From JAHEAO01 sp041633555 (lineage in GTDB: Bacteria > Pseudomonadota > Alphaproteobacteria > Rhodobacterales > Rhodobacteraceae), in assembly GCA_041633555.1 (NCBI GenBank), contig JBFKFZ010000002.1, positions 84,656 to 148,655 of the forward strand: 64,000 nt of DNA. Reading direction: 5' to 3'. The translations under genes were made by a program, and so were the position numbers. Below, piece after piece: positions 17,145 to 26,593 of the stretch. Numbering within the stretch: position 1 is the first letter of the stretch; each line of letters starts with the position of its first letter. The notes beneath the pieces are model-generated. The model was not told the DNA's origin. It did no database searches and saw nothing but the letters and a program-made list of their open reading frames with translations.

Positions 17145-18373
17145 GGATAGCGGATGATCGCGTCGGCGCGCAGTTGCGCGAGGTAGTTGTTGGCGTGGGA
17201 CTCGATACGCTGGCTGAAGAATGTCTGCCTAATCGCATCGTCGGTCAGCTCGATCTTCGGTTCCGGGACCCGCGAGCAAAGCATCAGGAAGACCAGCGTC
17301 TGACCGTTGGCGCGCGTCAGGTTGGTCGACACCTCGTTCGCATCAAGCCGCGCCAGCTCCAGCGCCACATCCGCCGGAACCTGGGATTGCGGCAGGGTTA
17401 CGCGTTCCAGAACCTCGGCCGGTTCGCCCTTTGCGATTCCATAAAGGTCATCGCAGCGGTCGACTTCGGCGCGGACCCGTGCGGCCCGGGTGAGCGCGGC
17501 CTCACTCTGGCCGCCTGCAATGTAATAGGCGGCATAATCCAGCGTGTTCGAAGTCGGTGTCGGGTCCGTCTCTCGCAATGCGCGCAGCTGAAACAGCGCG
17601 ATGGCGTTGGGGATCGGCAGCGGGGCGCTGACTTCGCCGGGTTTCATCGTCAGGAAGGTGCTGGCAATCGGTGGCGGCAGGTTGGCCAGTGGCACCCAGT
17701 CCGAAACTCGGCCGCCGACCGTGCGGCTCTGACCCGCAGAATATTGCCGCGCCGCCGCCGCGAATGCCTCGAAGGAGGTGATCCGGCCGATCTGTGCGGC
17801 GAGTTCTTGGGAGCGGGCGGCGTTTTCGGGCGTGTTGGTTGGCAGGAAGATCTCAGAGATCAGCACCTGCGCCGAGGCCCGGGGATCAACCCGGGACTTG
17901 GAGAGGGCGACGTCGGTTTGGCCTGGCGCCGACTTGGTGCGAAATCGGGCCTGCACCAGCTGCCGCCAGGCGAGGCCGGAGATGACGAAGTCGCGGAAGG
18001 TCTGGGGTTCGACCCCGGCGCCTGCGAGATTGTCCAGCAGTTGCTGGCCGGTCAGGTTGGCGCGGCCGGCGAATTCCTCGATCCCGGCGTTGATCTCGTC
18101 TTCGGTGAGCTCGATCCCGGCCTGTTCGGTGGCATCGAGCTGGACGCGCTCATCGATCAGCTTGTCCAACGCCACTTCTTCAAGATTTCCGGGCTGGTTC
18201 AGCACTTCCAGCAGCCGGATGCGCTGTTCGACCTCATAGCGGGTCACACCCTTGTCGTTGACCAGGGCCACGGGCTCGAACAGGCCCTGAGCGGCGGCGC
18301 TGACGGCCATCACGCCGATGAGGGTTAGGGTCGCGATGGTTCGGGTCAGAATATTGGGTCGGGTGTTCTGCAA
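17141..18373 (-). CDS. surA: SurA-like periplasmic peptidyl-prolyl isomerase/chaperone
   Basis: Periplasmic chaperone for outer-membrane proteins. The protein has a signal peptide (TRTIATLTLIGVMAVSAAAQG), a SurA N-terminal domain (VALVNDKGVTRYEVEQRIRL) and a parvulin-type domain in the centre (AQVLISEIFLPTNTPENAA, RTVGGRVSDWVPLANLPPP). I place the start at a TTG (18373) after GCAGGACGG, which gives 410 residues and puts the signal peptide near the N-terminus; an ATG at 18442 would add 23 residues and overlap lptD by 50 bases. It lies between lptD and pdxA, the arrangement known from E. coli, which fits its role in LptD assembly. Confidence 0.9.
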   Translation of the reverse strand: MQNTRPNILTRTIATLTLIGVMAVSAAAQGLFEPVALVNDKGVTRYEVEQRIRLLEVLNQPGNLEEVALDKLIDERVQLDATEQAGIELTEDEINAGIEEFAGRANLTGQQLLDNLAGAGVEPQTFRDFVISGLAWRQLVQARFRTKSAPGQTDVALSKSRVDPRASAQVLISEIFLPTNTPENAARSQELAAQIGRITSFEAFAAAARQYSAGQSRTVGGRVSDWVPLANLPPPIASTFLTMKPGEVSAPLPIPNAIALFQLRALRETDPTPTSNTLDYAAYYIAGGQSEAALTRAARVRAEVDRCDDLYGIAKGEPAEVLERVTLPQSQVPADVALELARLDANEVSTNLTRANGQTLVFLMLCSRVPEPKIELTDDAIRQTFFSQRIESHANNYLAQLRADAIIRYP

Positions 18374-18392
18374 GGGTCCGTCCTGCTTTGTC

Positions 18393-20504
18393 TTATCCGT
18401 TACAGCCGCGGCGATAGCGCCGACCGTCAGTGCCAAATCCATTCAGCCCGACGGAAAAGCCGATATTCGTCGTCGGCTCGACATTAGAGGATGATGCAAA
18501 CCGACGCGAGAGGGAAAGATCGAGCGCCACGCACTCGTTCTGGTAGACGAGGCCGAGCGTGCCCCGGGTCGCCTCGCGGGTGGTCACGTCGTAGCGCAGG
18601 TCGAAATTGCCCTGCCAGTGACGGGTGAAATCGTATCGTCCCTGCATCTGGATCTGCGAGTTCAAGTCGGGGCGGTTCTCGTCGGGATCGGCGACGATGC
18701 GGCTGTAGCTGGTGGCCAGATCGAACCGGTCGGACGTCCAGGCGATCCGCGCCTCGGCCTTCGCGATGGTGAAATCGGGTGCGAGAATCATGCGGGTATC
18801 GACCGCCAGCCGATCGTCTAGCTTGACCTCTGTGCCGATCAGCCAGTCCGAGAAACGGCCATCGAGCCCGCTGGCATTGGAGAATTGCCCCAGGTCATCG
18901 GCGCGGAACACGCGGCCCGCGGTGATGCCCAAGGTCCAGCCGTCCGGGTCGATCCGGGTCCAGGTGCCGCCGATCGTGGCGCGAAAGCCGCGCTCGTAGC
19001 GGTCATGCCCGGGAAAGCGCGACAGCGAGTAGAGGTTGCCCTTGTCGAATTCCACCAGCGTCGAGGAGTCGTTCGGAACGTCGGCGCCGATCGTGTTGGT
19101 CCAGGCCAAATGCACCACCGGTTCCAATACCTGCATCGCACCTCCGGCCTCTTGGCGAATGAAGGGCCAGCGCAGTTCCGCCGCCGCCGCCGGGGTAACA
19201 TGGGTCAGGTAGGGGTCGTAATTGCTGTCCTCGGCAATTCGGAACAGATCTGCGTTCAGTCGGCCACCGATCTTGGCGGTCATACCGTTGTCGAAGATCG
19301 TGCTGCGCTGCCAGTCCGCCTCTGTCCCCAGCCGCATCACGTCGCGTCCGATCACGTCGTCGCTGGATTGCCGCTTGTGCGCGTCCAGATTGACCTGCCA
19401 GCTGGCCTGACCGCCTAACATAACCGGCTGGAACCGACGCTCGTAAAGCAGGCTGCCCTGGGCGTTCGGTAACTGGCTTTCGAACGGCAGTTCCGAGCCG
19501 CGCAGGGTTTTGAAGTTCAGGAGCGCCGCCTCGAAATAGCTGTTCGGGCGGGTGCGTGACAGTCCGATCTGGTTCTCCAGCCGATCCTTGCCGGAATAGT
19601 CGTAATCCGATAGATATGTCGGATCCGATGTCAGCTCGAAATCGAACCTGAGCTTGTAGTCACGCGGCAGGTTGAACCGCCCCTCGCCGAAGAGATAGGC
19701 GCGCAGGTCGGTCTCGATATCGTCCTTGGTGGCGGCGGCGTTCAATTCGATATCGCCGTAGCGAAAGGCCTGCCGGTAGCGTGACTCCAGGGTGCGGGAA
19801 TTGGGCGTGACGAAGGGCGTCAGCGTGATGTCGGCGTGATCGCCGAGTGTCACGAAATAGGGCAGCTTGATCCCTGTCCCGATCCGGCTGGAATCCACGA
19901 GCGAGGGCACGAGAAACCCGGAATAGCGATCGACCGTCGGATCCGGCATTCGCAGGCGCGGGAAATATGCCACCGGAAGATTGCCGATGCGAAACTGAGC
20001 GTCGTAGAAATAGAGTTGACGTTCCTGCTCGTCATGGACGACCTTTTTGGCGCGGATCTGCCAGAGCGGGGTCGGGCGGTCGGCGCAGACCTGACAGCTT
20101 GAGGCGACGGTCTGGTAAAGCTGCGAATAGCGACCTTCGACCCGCTGTATTTCGGTCGCGGCGACCTGCAACTGGTCGTCGAGCACCATCCGGGCGCTGC
20201 GTAAGATGCCGTTCCGCAGATCGGCGTCAAGCTCGGCGGCATCGGAAAGAAACACCGCACCTTCGCCCTGTTGCAGAACGATGGGGCCACTGATGATCAG
20301 CGTAGCGGACTTGCCGTCATAAGTGATGCTTTCGGCGCGCAGGCGCGAGCCGCGAAACAGCACCTCGACCGACCCCGAGGCGACCAGGGTTTCATCTTCC
20401 AGAACTTCGACCCGGTCGGCGAGCAGCGCTGCGGTCTGGGCTGCGGCCCCGGCGGCGAGCGCCAGCCAAGCCAAGACGGCGATCAGCAGTCGGCGCGGCG
20501 TCAT
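18393..20504 (-). CDS. lptD: LPS-assembly protein LptD
   Basis: Outer-membrane beta-barrel that inserts lipopolysaccharide into the outer leaflet. The 703 residues have a signal peptide (MTPRRLLIAVLAWLALAAGA), an OstA-like N-terminal domain (LLADRVEVLEDETLVASGSV, then YDGKSATLIISGP) and a large barrel domain with the conserved FYDAQFRIGNLPVAYFPRLR region and QVCADRPTPLWQIRA with a paired-cysteine start. The start at 20504 overlaps the lptG stop by 4 bases; longer starts run into lptG. Operon with lptF and lptG, so the export and insertion parts of the Lpt machine are made together. Confidence 0.95.
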   Translation of the reverse strand: MTPRRLLIAVLAWLALAAGAAAQTAALLADRVEVLEDETLVASGSVEVLFRGSRLRAESITYDGKSATLIISGPIVLQQGEGAVFLSDAAELDADLRNGILRSARMVLDDQLQVAATEIQRVEGRYSQLYQTVASSCQVCADRPTPLWQIRAKKVVHDEQERQLYFYDAQFRIGNLPVAYFPRLRMPDPTVDRYSGFLVPSLVDSSRIGTGIKLPYFVTLGDHADITLTPFVTPNSRTLESRYRQAFRYGDIELNAAATKDDIETDLRAYLFGEGRFNLPRDYKLRFDFELTSDPTYLSDYDYSGKDRLENQIGLSRTRPNSYFEAALLNFKTLRGSELPFESQLPNAQGSLLYERRFQPVMLGGQASWQVNLDAHKRQSSDDVIGRDVMRLGTEADWQRSTIFDNGMTAKIGGRLNADLFRIAEDSNYDPYLTHVTPAAAAELRWPFIRQEAGGAMQVLEPVVHLAWTNTIGADVPNDSSTLVEFDKGNLYSLSRFPGHDRYERGFRATIGGTWTRIDPDGWTLGITAGRVFRADDLGQFSNASGLDGRFSDWLIGTEVKLDDRLAVDTRMILAPDFTIAKAEARIAWTSDRFDLATSYSRIVADPDENRPDLNSQIQMQGRYDFTRHWQGNFDLRYDVTTREATRGTLGLVYQNECVALDLSLSRRFASSSNVEPTTNIGFSVGLNGFGTDGRRYRRGCNG

Positions 20505-21598
20505 CCATCCTCCAGATGCAGAAGCAGGCCGAGCGTCATCAGGATCGCCGCCGCCGGTGGCGCCCACGCGGCAAGCAGGATCGGGATCTGTCCGTTCTCG
20601 CCGAGGATCTGCGCGAAGTTGCGTACGAAATAGGTGGCAAAGCCGGTCAGGACCGCCAGAAGCACCATGATCCCGGTCCGGCCGAACCGGGTGTGGCGCA
20701 TGGTGAAGCCCGCGCCGATCATCACCATCGCCGAGAGCATCAGCGGTAGCGCCAGTTCCATATGCAGCCAGACCCTGTGCTGGCGGGCCGAGAAGCCCGC
20801 GACTTCAAGCCGTTCGATGAAGGCCGGAAGCTCCCAGATCGGGATCGCCGAAGGGGTGCCGAAACTGTCGCGGATCCGGTCACGGGTCAGGTCCGACGGC
20901 AGGCTGAGTGCGGCGGTTGTCTGCGCCGTCTGTTCAGGGTTCCGCGCGCCGCTGAGGTCCCAGCGCTTGGCATTCGTCAGAAGCCATGCGCCTTCGGTCA
21001 GTTCGGCGCCTTCCGCCTCGATCCGGTAGCTCGGGATGCCATCCGCGGAAAAGCCGACAAAGGTGACACGGAAGAGATGCGTACCGTCGAGATTGGCGCG
21101 TTCGGCGCGGATCACGATCTGCCCGGAGGCGTCGCCTTGGCGCAGCCAGAGCCCCTCCTTGCTGATCGAGAGGACCGAGGATTCCTTTTGCGAATAGCGG
21201 TTCGAGACGGTTTCATACTGCTTCTTGGTCGCCGCCACGATCGGGTTGAACATCGCCACCGCGAGCCCGCCAAGCAGGAAGGCGACGATCACCGGCGAGA
21301 TCAGGCTGCGCAGCGCCGAACGGCCGGCGGCACGGGTCACGACAAGCTCGCTCTTGCGCGAAAGATTGAGAAAAAGCGCAATGGTCGAGAGGATCACGAT
21401 CAGCGGCAGGATGCGGTAAAGCCCCGCCGGCACGTTGAGCGCGGTCAGGTGCAGGATGTTCAGAAAGCCGATCTGGTCGGCATCGAACTTGCGCAGCTGC
21501 TCGACCATGTCGAGCAGCGCGTAGAACATGAAGAAGAGCGCCAGAAGACCACCGAAACTGGTCAGAAACCGGCGTGCGAAATAGAGATCCAGCCTCAT
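20501..21598 (-). CDS. lptG: LPS export ABC transporter permease LptG
   Basis: Inner-membrane permease subunit of the LptB2FG complex that extracts LPS from the inner membrane. The 365 residues show the YjgP/YjgQ-family layout: DLYFARRFLTSFGGLLALFF, a TM region with RILPLIVILSTIALFLNLSRKSELVVTRAAG, a periplasmic jellyroll and three C-terminal helices (VMIGAGFTMRHTRFGRTG). The start (MRLDLYFARRF) at 21598 overlaps the lptF stop by 4 bases. Confidence 0.94.
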   Translation of the reverse strand: MRLDLYFARRFLTSFGGLLALFFMFYALLDMVEQLRKFDADQIGFLNILHLTALNVPAGLYRILPLIVILSTIALFLNLSRKSELVVTRAAGRSALRSLISPVIVAFLLGGLAVAMFNPIVAATKKQYETVSNRYSQKESSVLSISKEGLWLRQGDASGQIVIRAERANLDGTHLFRVTFVGFSADGIPSYRIEAEGAELTEGAWLLTNAKRWDLSGARNPEQTAQTTAALSLPSDLTRDRIRDSFGTPSAIPIWELPAFIERLEVAGFSARQHRVWLHMELALPLMLSAMVMIGAGFTMRHTRFGRTGIMVLLAVLTGFATYFVRNFAQILGENGQIPILLAAWAPPAAAILMTLGLLLHLEDG

Positions 21599-22722
21599 GT
21601 TGCGAACCGTCTGCGAAACCTGAGGAAGAAGCCGGGCTTTTCTGCCAACCACAGAAGCCCCCAGAGCACGATCAGCCCGAGCCAGGTCGAGGCATAGACC
21701 AGCGGCCAGAGGGCCGCGTCCGTTCGGGCCATGTCGGCCATCATGTTGTCGAAGGATTTGAGCAAGATGAGTATCACCACCGCCGCCAGCATTTGCCGCC
21801 AGAGGCCGAACCGGCTGAACCCGCCGACCAGGAGCGCCGCGAACCCGATCAGCGCCGCCACCAGCGATAGGCTGGCCTGTGCGAAGCGGTTATGGCCCTC
21901 CTGCAGCAGTTCGGCGCGGGTATCGGCGGTTTGCCGGACAAGCTCTGGCGTGGGGAACAATAGTTCGCGGGTTGAAAGCTCCTTGGCATTGGGCCGTCGC
22001 GATCCGCTTGCGCCGATCATCGAGGTCACATCGAGCGCCAGATCCTCGAAATCGGTGACCGAGAGATTCTGGCTGGCGAGCCGCAGGGTCTGGGCGGTGC
22101 CGTCGAACATGATCAGCTTGGGTCCGTCATCGTCGCGGATCAGCAGCGCCCGCCGCGCGGCGTAGGCGATGCGCTGGGTCTCGGAGCGCGCATCCGATAG
22201 AAAGACATCCAGCATTTCGCCATCGGGTGTGATCTCGCGGATATAGAAGGTCATGCCGTTGGCCGGGTGCAGAAACGTGCCTTCACGGAACAGCCGGCTG
22301 GTCAGGTCATTGGCAATTTCCGCCTGCCGGGTTCGCAATTCGCTTAAGCTCGCGGGCACGAGAAAATGCGTCATCACGGAAACCAGCAATGCGACGAAGA
22401 TCGAGAACACCATGACCGGGCGGGCCAGCCGCATCGGCGAATAGCCCGTCGCCTGCACCACTACCAGCTCTGATTCTGATGACAGGCGGTTGACCGTATA
22501 GACCGAGGCCGCAAAAGCCGACATCGGCATCACAAGGCGGATGACGTTGGGCAGGCTGAGCGCCGTAAATTCCAGGAACACCACCGCCGACTGGCCGTTC
22601 GCGATCAGCTGGTCGAAGAGCACCACTGCGCGGTTGACCCAGTAGACCATCACCAGGACAAGCGAGAAGAAGCCGAACAATATCATGAGCTGCGACAACA
22701 GATATCTGTCGAACTTGGCCAC
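21595..22722 (-). CDS. lptF: LPS export ABC transporter permease LptF
   Basis: Partner permease of LptG. The 375 residues start with KFDRYLLSQLMILFGFFSLV and include NVIRLVMPMSAFAASVYTVNRLSSESELVVVQATGYSPMRLARP in conserved pieces (PMSAFAASVYTVNRL, SESELVVVQATG), a periplasmic domain and C-terminal helices. I take the GTG at 22722 as start because AAGGGA lies upstream and homology begins there; an ATG 75 bases further up would add residues without match. First gene of the operon, divergent from pepA with 134 bases between. Confidence 0.93.
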   Translation of the reverse strand: MAKFDRYLLSQLMILFGFFSLVLVMVYWVNRAVVLFDQLIANGQSAVVFLEFTALSLPNVIRLVMPMSAFAASVYTVNRLSSESELVVVQATGYSPMRLARPVMVFSIFVALLVSVMTHFLVPASLSELRTRQAEIANDLTSRLFREGTFLHPANGMTFYIREITPDGEMLDVFLSDARSETQRIAYAARRALLIRDDDGPKLIMFDGTAQTLRLASQNLSVTDFEDLALDVTSMIGASGSRRPNAKELSTRELLFPTPELVRQTADTRAELLQEGHNRFAQASLSLVAALIGFAALLVGGFSRFGLWRQMLAAVVILILLKSFDNMMADMARTDAALWPLVYASTWLGLIVLWGLLWLAEKPGFFLRFRRRFAT

Positions 22723-22856
22723 TCGGATTTCCCTTGATGCTGCCGGTCGCTTGTTTTCCGGGGACACTAGCCGATCGGTGGCGGCGGGAAAACTCATATC
22801 TGGTCAATCGGCGGGTCGAGGATTAGGAAAGGCGAAACACCGCATAGGAGAGTACG

Positions 22857-24326
<1,470 letters not shown>

Positions 24327-24368
24327 AGTCAGAAGCATTATGAGGCGACGCCATGGGGAGGACGTGCC

Positions 24369-24773
24369 ATGATCATTCCAGCGACACGCTACCGGGATTG
24401 CGAGGCAGCACTCGCCTTTCTCAAGGACGTCTTCGGGCTGACCGAATATGCGGTCTACCGTGATGACACTGGCGCGATCCAGCATGCGCAGATGGTGTCC
24501 GGGTCCGGTATGGTGATGTTCGGCCCGCCCAATCCGGGGCCATTCGATGCCTACATGGCTGATCCGGGCGAGATCGGTGGCCGGATAACCGCCTCGATCT
24601 ACGTCGTCATCGACGATGTCGAAGGGCGTTATGCGCATGTCACCGGTAAGGGCGCGAAGGTGCTGTTGCCGCTGAAATCCGAGGATTACGGTGGCCAGAG
24701 CTTCACCGTCGCTGATCCGGAAGGGCATATCTGGACGTTTGGGGACTATGATCCCCTGGCCCGCACCGATTGA
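24369..24773 (+). CDS. VOC-family (glyoxalase/bleomycin-resistance fold) protein
   Basis: Small protein of 134 residues with the vicinal oxygen chelate fold: IIPATRYRDCEAALAFLKDVFGL at the N-terminus, SIYVVIDDVEGRYAHVTGKGAK, and the C-terminal FTVADPEGHIWTFGDY. It has the GHxW-type glutamate/histidine end often seen in PhnB-like or glyoxalase-like members. Substrate unknown. The stop overlaps the holC start by one base (TGATG), so both are translated together; a role linked to pepA or holC is not implied. Confidence 0.85.
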   Translation: MIIPATRYRDCEAALAFLKDVFGLTEYAVYRDDTGAIQHAQMVSGSGMVMFGPPNPGPFDAYMADPGEIGGRITASIYVVIDDVEGRYAHVTGKGAKVLLPLKSEDYGGQSFTVADPEGHIWTFGDYDPLARTD

Positions 24774-25237
24774 TGGGGGCGATCTACTTTTATCACCTGA
24801 CCCAGTCGCCGCTGGAGGCGACCTTGCCAACGCTGCTCACCAAGGCGCGGGCTGCGGGATGGCGGATCGTGGTGCGCGGCACCGATGCCAAGCGGCTCGA
24901 CTGGCTCGACGACAAGCTGTGGCTCCTGTCCGATGACAGTTTTCTGGCGCATGGCGCGGCCGGAGGCGAATATGACGGCGACCAGCCGATCCTTCTGACA
25001 ACCGCGGATGACATGCCGAACGGGGCGTCCTGCCTGATGGCCGTTGACGGCGCTGCCGTTGCCCCAAGCGAAGTGGCGGCGCTGGACCGGGTGTGCATCC
25101 TTTTCGACGGAAATGACACCGCCGCGCTGCAGACCGCGCGCGACCAGTGGAAACTGCTGACCGTGGCAGGATGCGCCGCACAATACTGGTTACAGGAAGG
25201 CGGCAACTGGGCCAAGAAGGCCGAAACCGGCGACTGA
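24773..25237 (+). CDS. holC: DNA polymerase III chi subunit
   Basis: Chi subunit of the clamp-loader assembly, which links the polymerase to single-strand-binding protein. The 154 residues start GAIYFYHLTQSPLEATLPTLLTKA and include WLDDKLWLLSDDSFLAHG and WKLLTVAGCAAQYWLQ, typical of HolC. I choose ATG at 24773, which overlaps the VOC stop; a TTG one codon earlier is the alternative. Confidence 0.92.
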   Translation: MGAIYFYHLTQSPLEATLPTLLTKARAAGWRIVVRGTDAKRLDWLDDKLWLLSDDSFLAHGAAGGEYDGDQPILLTTADDMPNGASCLMAVDGAAVAPSEVAALDRVCILFDGNDTAALQTARDQWKLLTVAGCAAQYWLQEGGNWAKKAETGD

Positions 25238-25313
25238 TCCGAAGCGACACTGCGGAGACAGGTCGCCGCCGATCATGTTTTGCCTGGAAGCCTATCGACA
25301 AGCGGCACCGCGA

Positions 25314-25328
25314 CGCGGCGAAGCCGCG
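25314..25328. terminator. Hairpin between convergent holC and protease genes
   Basis: CGCGGC-GAA-GCCGCG forms a 6-base perfect stem with a three-base loop in the 110-base gap between two convergent genes. It is symmetric and could end transcripts from both sides. There is no long T run, so rho-independent function is not certain. Confidence 0.4.
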
Positions 25329-25347
25329 GCGCAATATCTTTCTCGGC

Positions 25348-25932
25348 CTAGCGTGTCAAAACCAGCCGGCCATCTTCGATCTCGATCCGTTGAAACCGCT
25401 GCAGGTAATCCATGCCCAGAAGCGAACGGTCCATTTCGCCGTCATTCACATATACCGTCACGTCGCGGTCGAGTATCTCACCCAGCCGCATCTCGTTCAC
25501 CCTGGCTCGGGCCGTGCGCACGATGCCGTTGGCGGTGGTCGCGCTTCCTGCATAGACGAGGCTTTCAGGATCGACGCCGATCCGCCGCGCATCGGCGCGC
25601 GTCAGCACGATGCCCGAAGCCCCGGTATCGACGATGAACTCCACCGGCGTGTCGTTGAGGCCCAGAACCAGGTGATAATGCCCGTCCGGCCCGCGTGGCA
25701 CTTCGATCGTTCCCGCGTCGATGATCGACTGGCGCGGAGCCACATCGTAACGGATGTCGGACCAGAGACCGACCGCGGCAATCACGCCGATGAAGATCAC
25801 CCCCCAGATCGCGGCCTGTTGTGCGGTCTTGCCCAGGCTCTCGCGGGCCTGGGCCAGAAAATAGCCGCCCACGGCAAGGCCAAGCAGAGCAAGGTAAGCC
25901 AGTCTTGCATAATCGTCTCCGGACATGCTCAT
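25348..25932 (-). CDS. Membrane-anchored retropepsin-like aspartic protease
   Basis: Protein of 194 residues with two N-terminal hydrophobic helices (about 11-27 and 41-57) and a single retropepsin-like domain. The catalytic motif is VDTGASGIVL (DTGAS at 102-106), followed by YAGSATTANGIVRTARARV and DRSLLGMDYLQRF, which matches the clan AA (TIGR02281-like) family common in alphaproteobacteria. One domain means the active enzyme should be a dimer. The target is unknown. Downstream of marC on the same strand with a 40-base gap. Confidence 0.87.
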   Translation of the reverse strand: MSMSGDDYARLAYLALLGLAVGGYFLAQARESLGKTAQQAAIWGVIFIGVIAAVGLWSDIRYDVAPRQSIIDAGTIEVPRGPDGHYHLVLGLNDTPVEFIVDTGASGIVLTRADARRIGVDPESLVYAGSATTANGIVRTARARVNEMRLGEILDRDVTVYVNDGEMDRSLLGMDYLQRFQRIEIEDGRLVLTR

Positions 25933-25972
25933 CTCCCTTCCGCTTCATAGATAGGAATGGCAGGGCGAAATG

Positions 25973-26593
25973 TCAGCCAGCAGCTGCCCAAAATCCGTAT
26001 CCGGCCAGACCATCGAGCACGAATTGCACCGACAGTGCGGCCAACAGCATTCCCAGAATCCGGGTCGTGACATTGATGCCGGTGTCGCCCAAGGCCCGCT
26101 CCATGAGGCCCGCGCCGAGGAATGAGACGCCGGACAGGATAACCACGCCCGCCATCATCAGGTGAATGATCAAAACACCCTGCCAGTCATCTGCTTGGCC
26201 AACCAACAGGATCATCGTCGCCATGGCACCCGGTCCGGCGATCAACGGAATCGCCAGCGGGAAGACCGACGGGTCGGCGGCATTCGGGGTCTGGCTCTGG
26301 CGGCGCGGTGTGCGGCGCTCGAACAGCATGTCGAGGGCGGTCAGGAACAGCAGGATCCCGCCAGCAATGCGGAAGGCGGGGATCGAGATGCCGATGAAAT
26401 TCAGCACCGCCTCACCCAGTAAGCCGAAAGCGGTCAAGAGCAGGATCGCCACGATGCAGGCGCGAAGCGCTACGGCCCGGCGATGCGCGTCGTCGGTGCC
26501 CTTGGTCAGGGCAATGAAGAGCGGTGCCAGAGCGATCGGGTCGATGATGACCAGAAGCGTCACGAAGACGGTGATAAGTGAGGTCGTTTCCAT
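25973..26593 (-). CDS. MarC-family integral membrane protein
   Basis: 206 residues with six hydrophobic helices and the MarC-family pattern: LLVIIDPIALAPLFIALTKG near the N-terminus, AFRIAGGILLFLTALDMLF, FPLAIPLIAGPGAMATMILL and LGMLLAALSVQFVLDGL. The family was once tied to multiple antibiotic resistance, but that link is not supported and the function is unknown. The start codon follows the stop of the ABC-F gene directly, so the two are co-translated. Confidence 0.91.
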   Translation of the reverse strand: METTSLITVFVTLLVIIDPIALAPLFIALTKGTDDAHRRAVALRACIVAILLLTAFGLLGEAVLNFIGISIPAFRIAGGILLFLTALDMLFERRTPRRQSQTPNAADPSVFPLAIPLIAGPGAMATMILLVGQADDWQGVLIIHLMMAGVVILSGVSFLGAGLMERALGDTGINVTTRILGMLLAALSVQFVLDGLAGYGFWAAAG

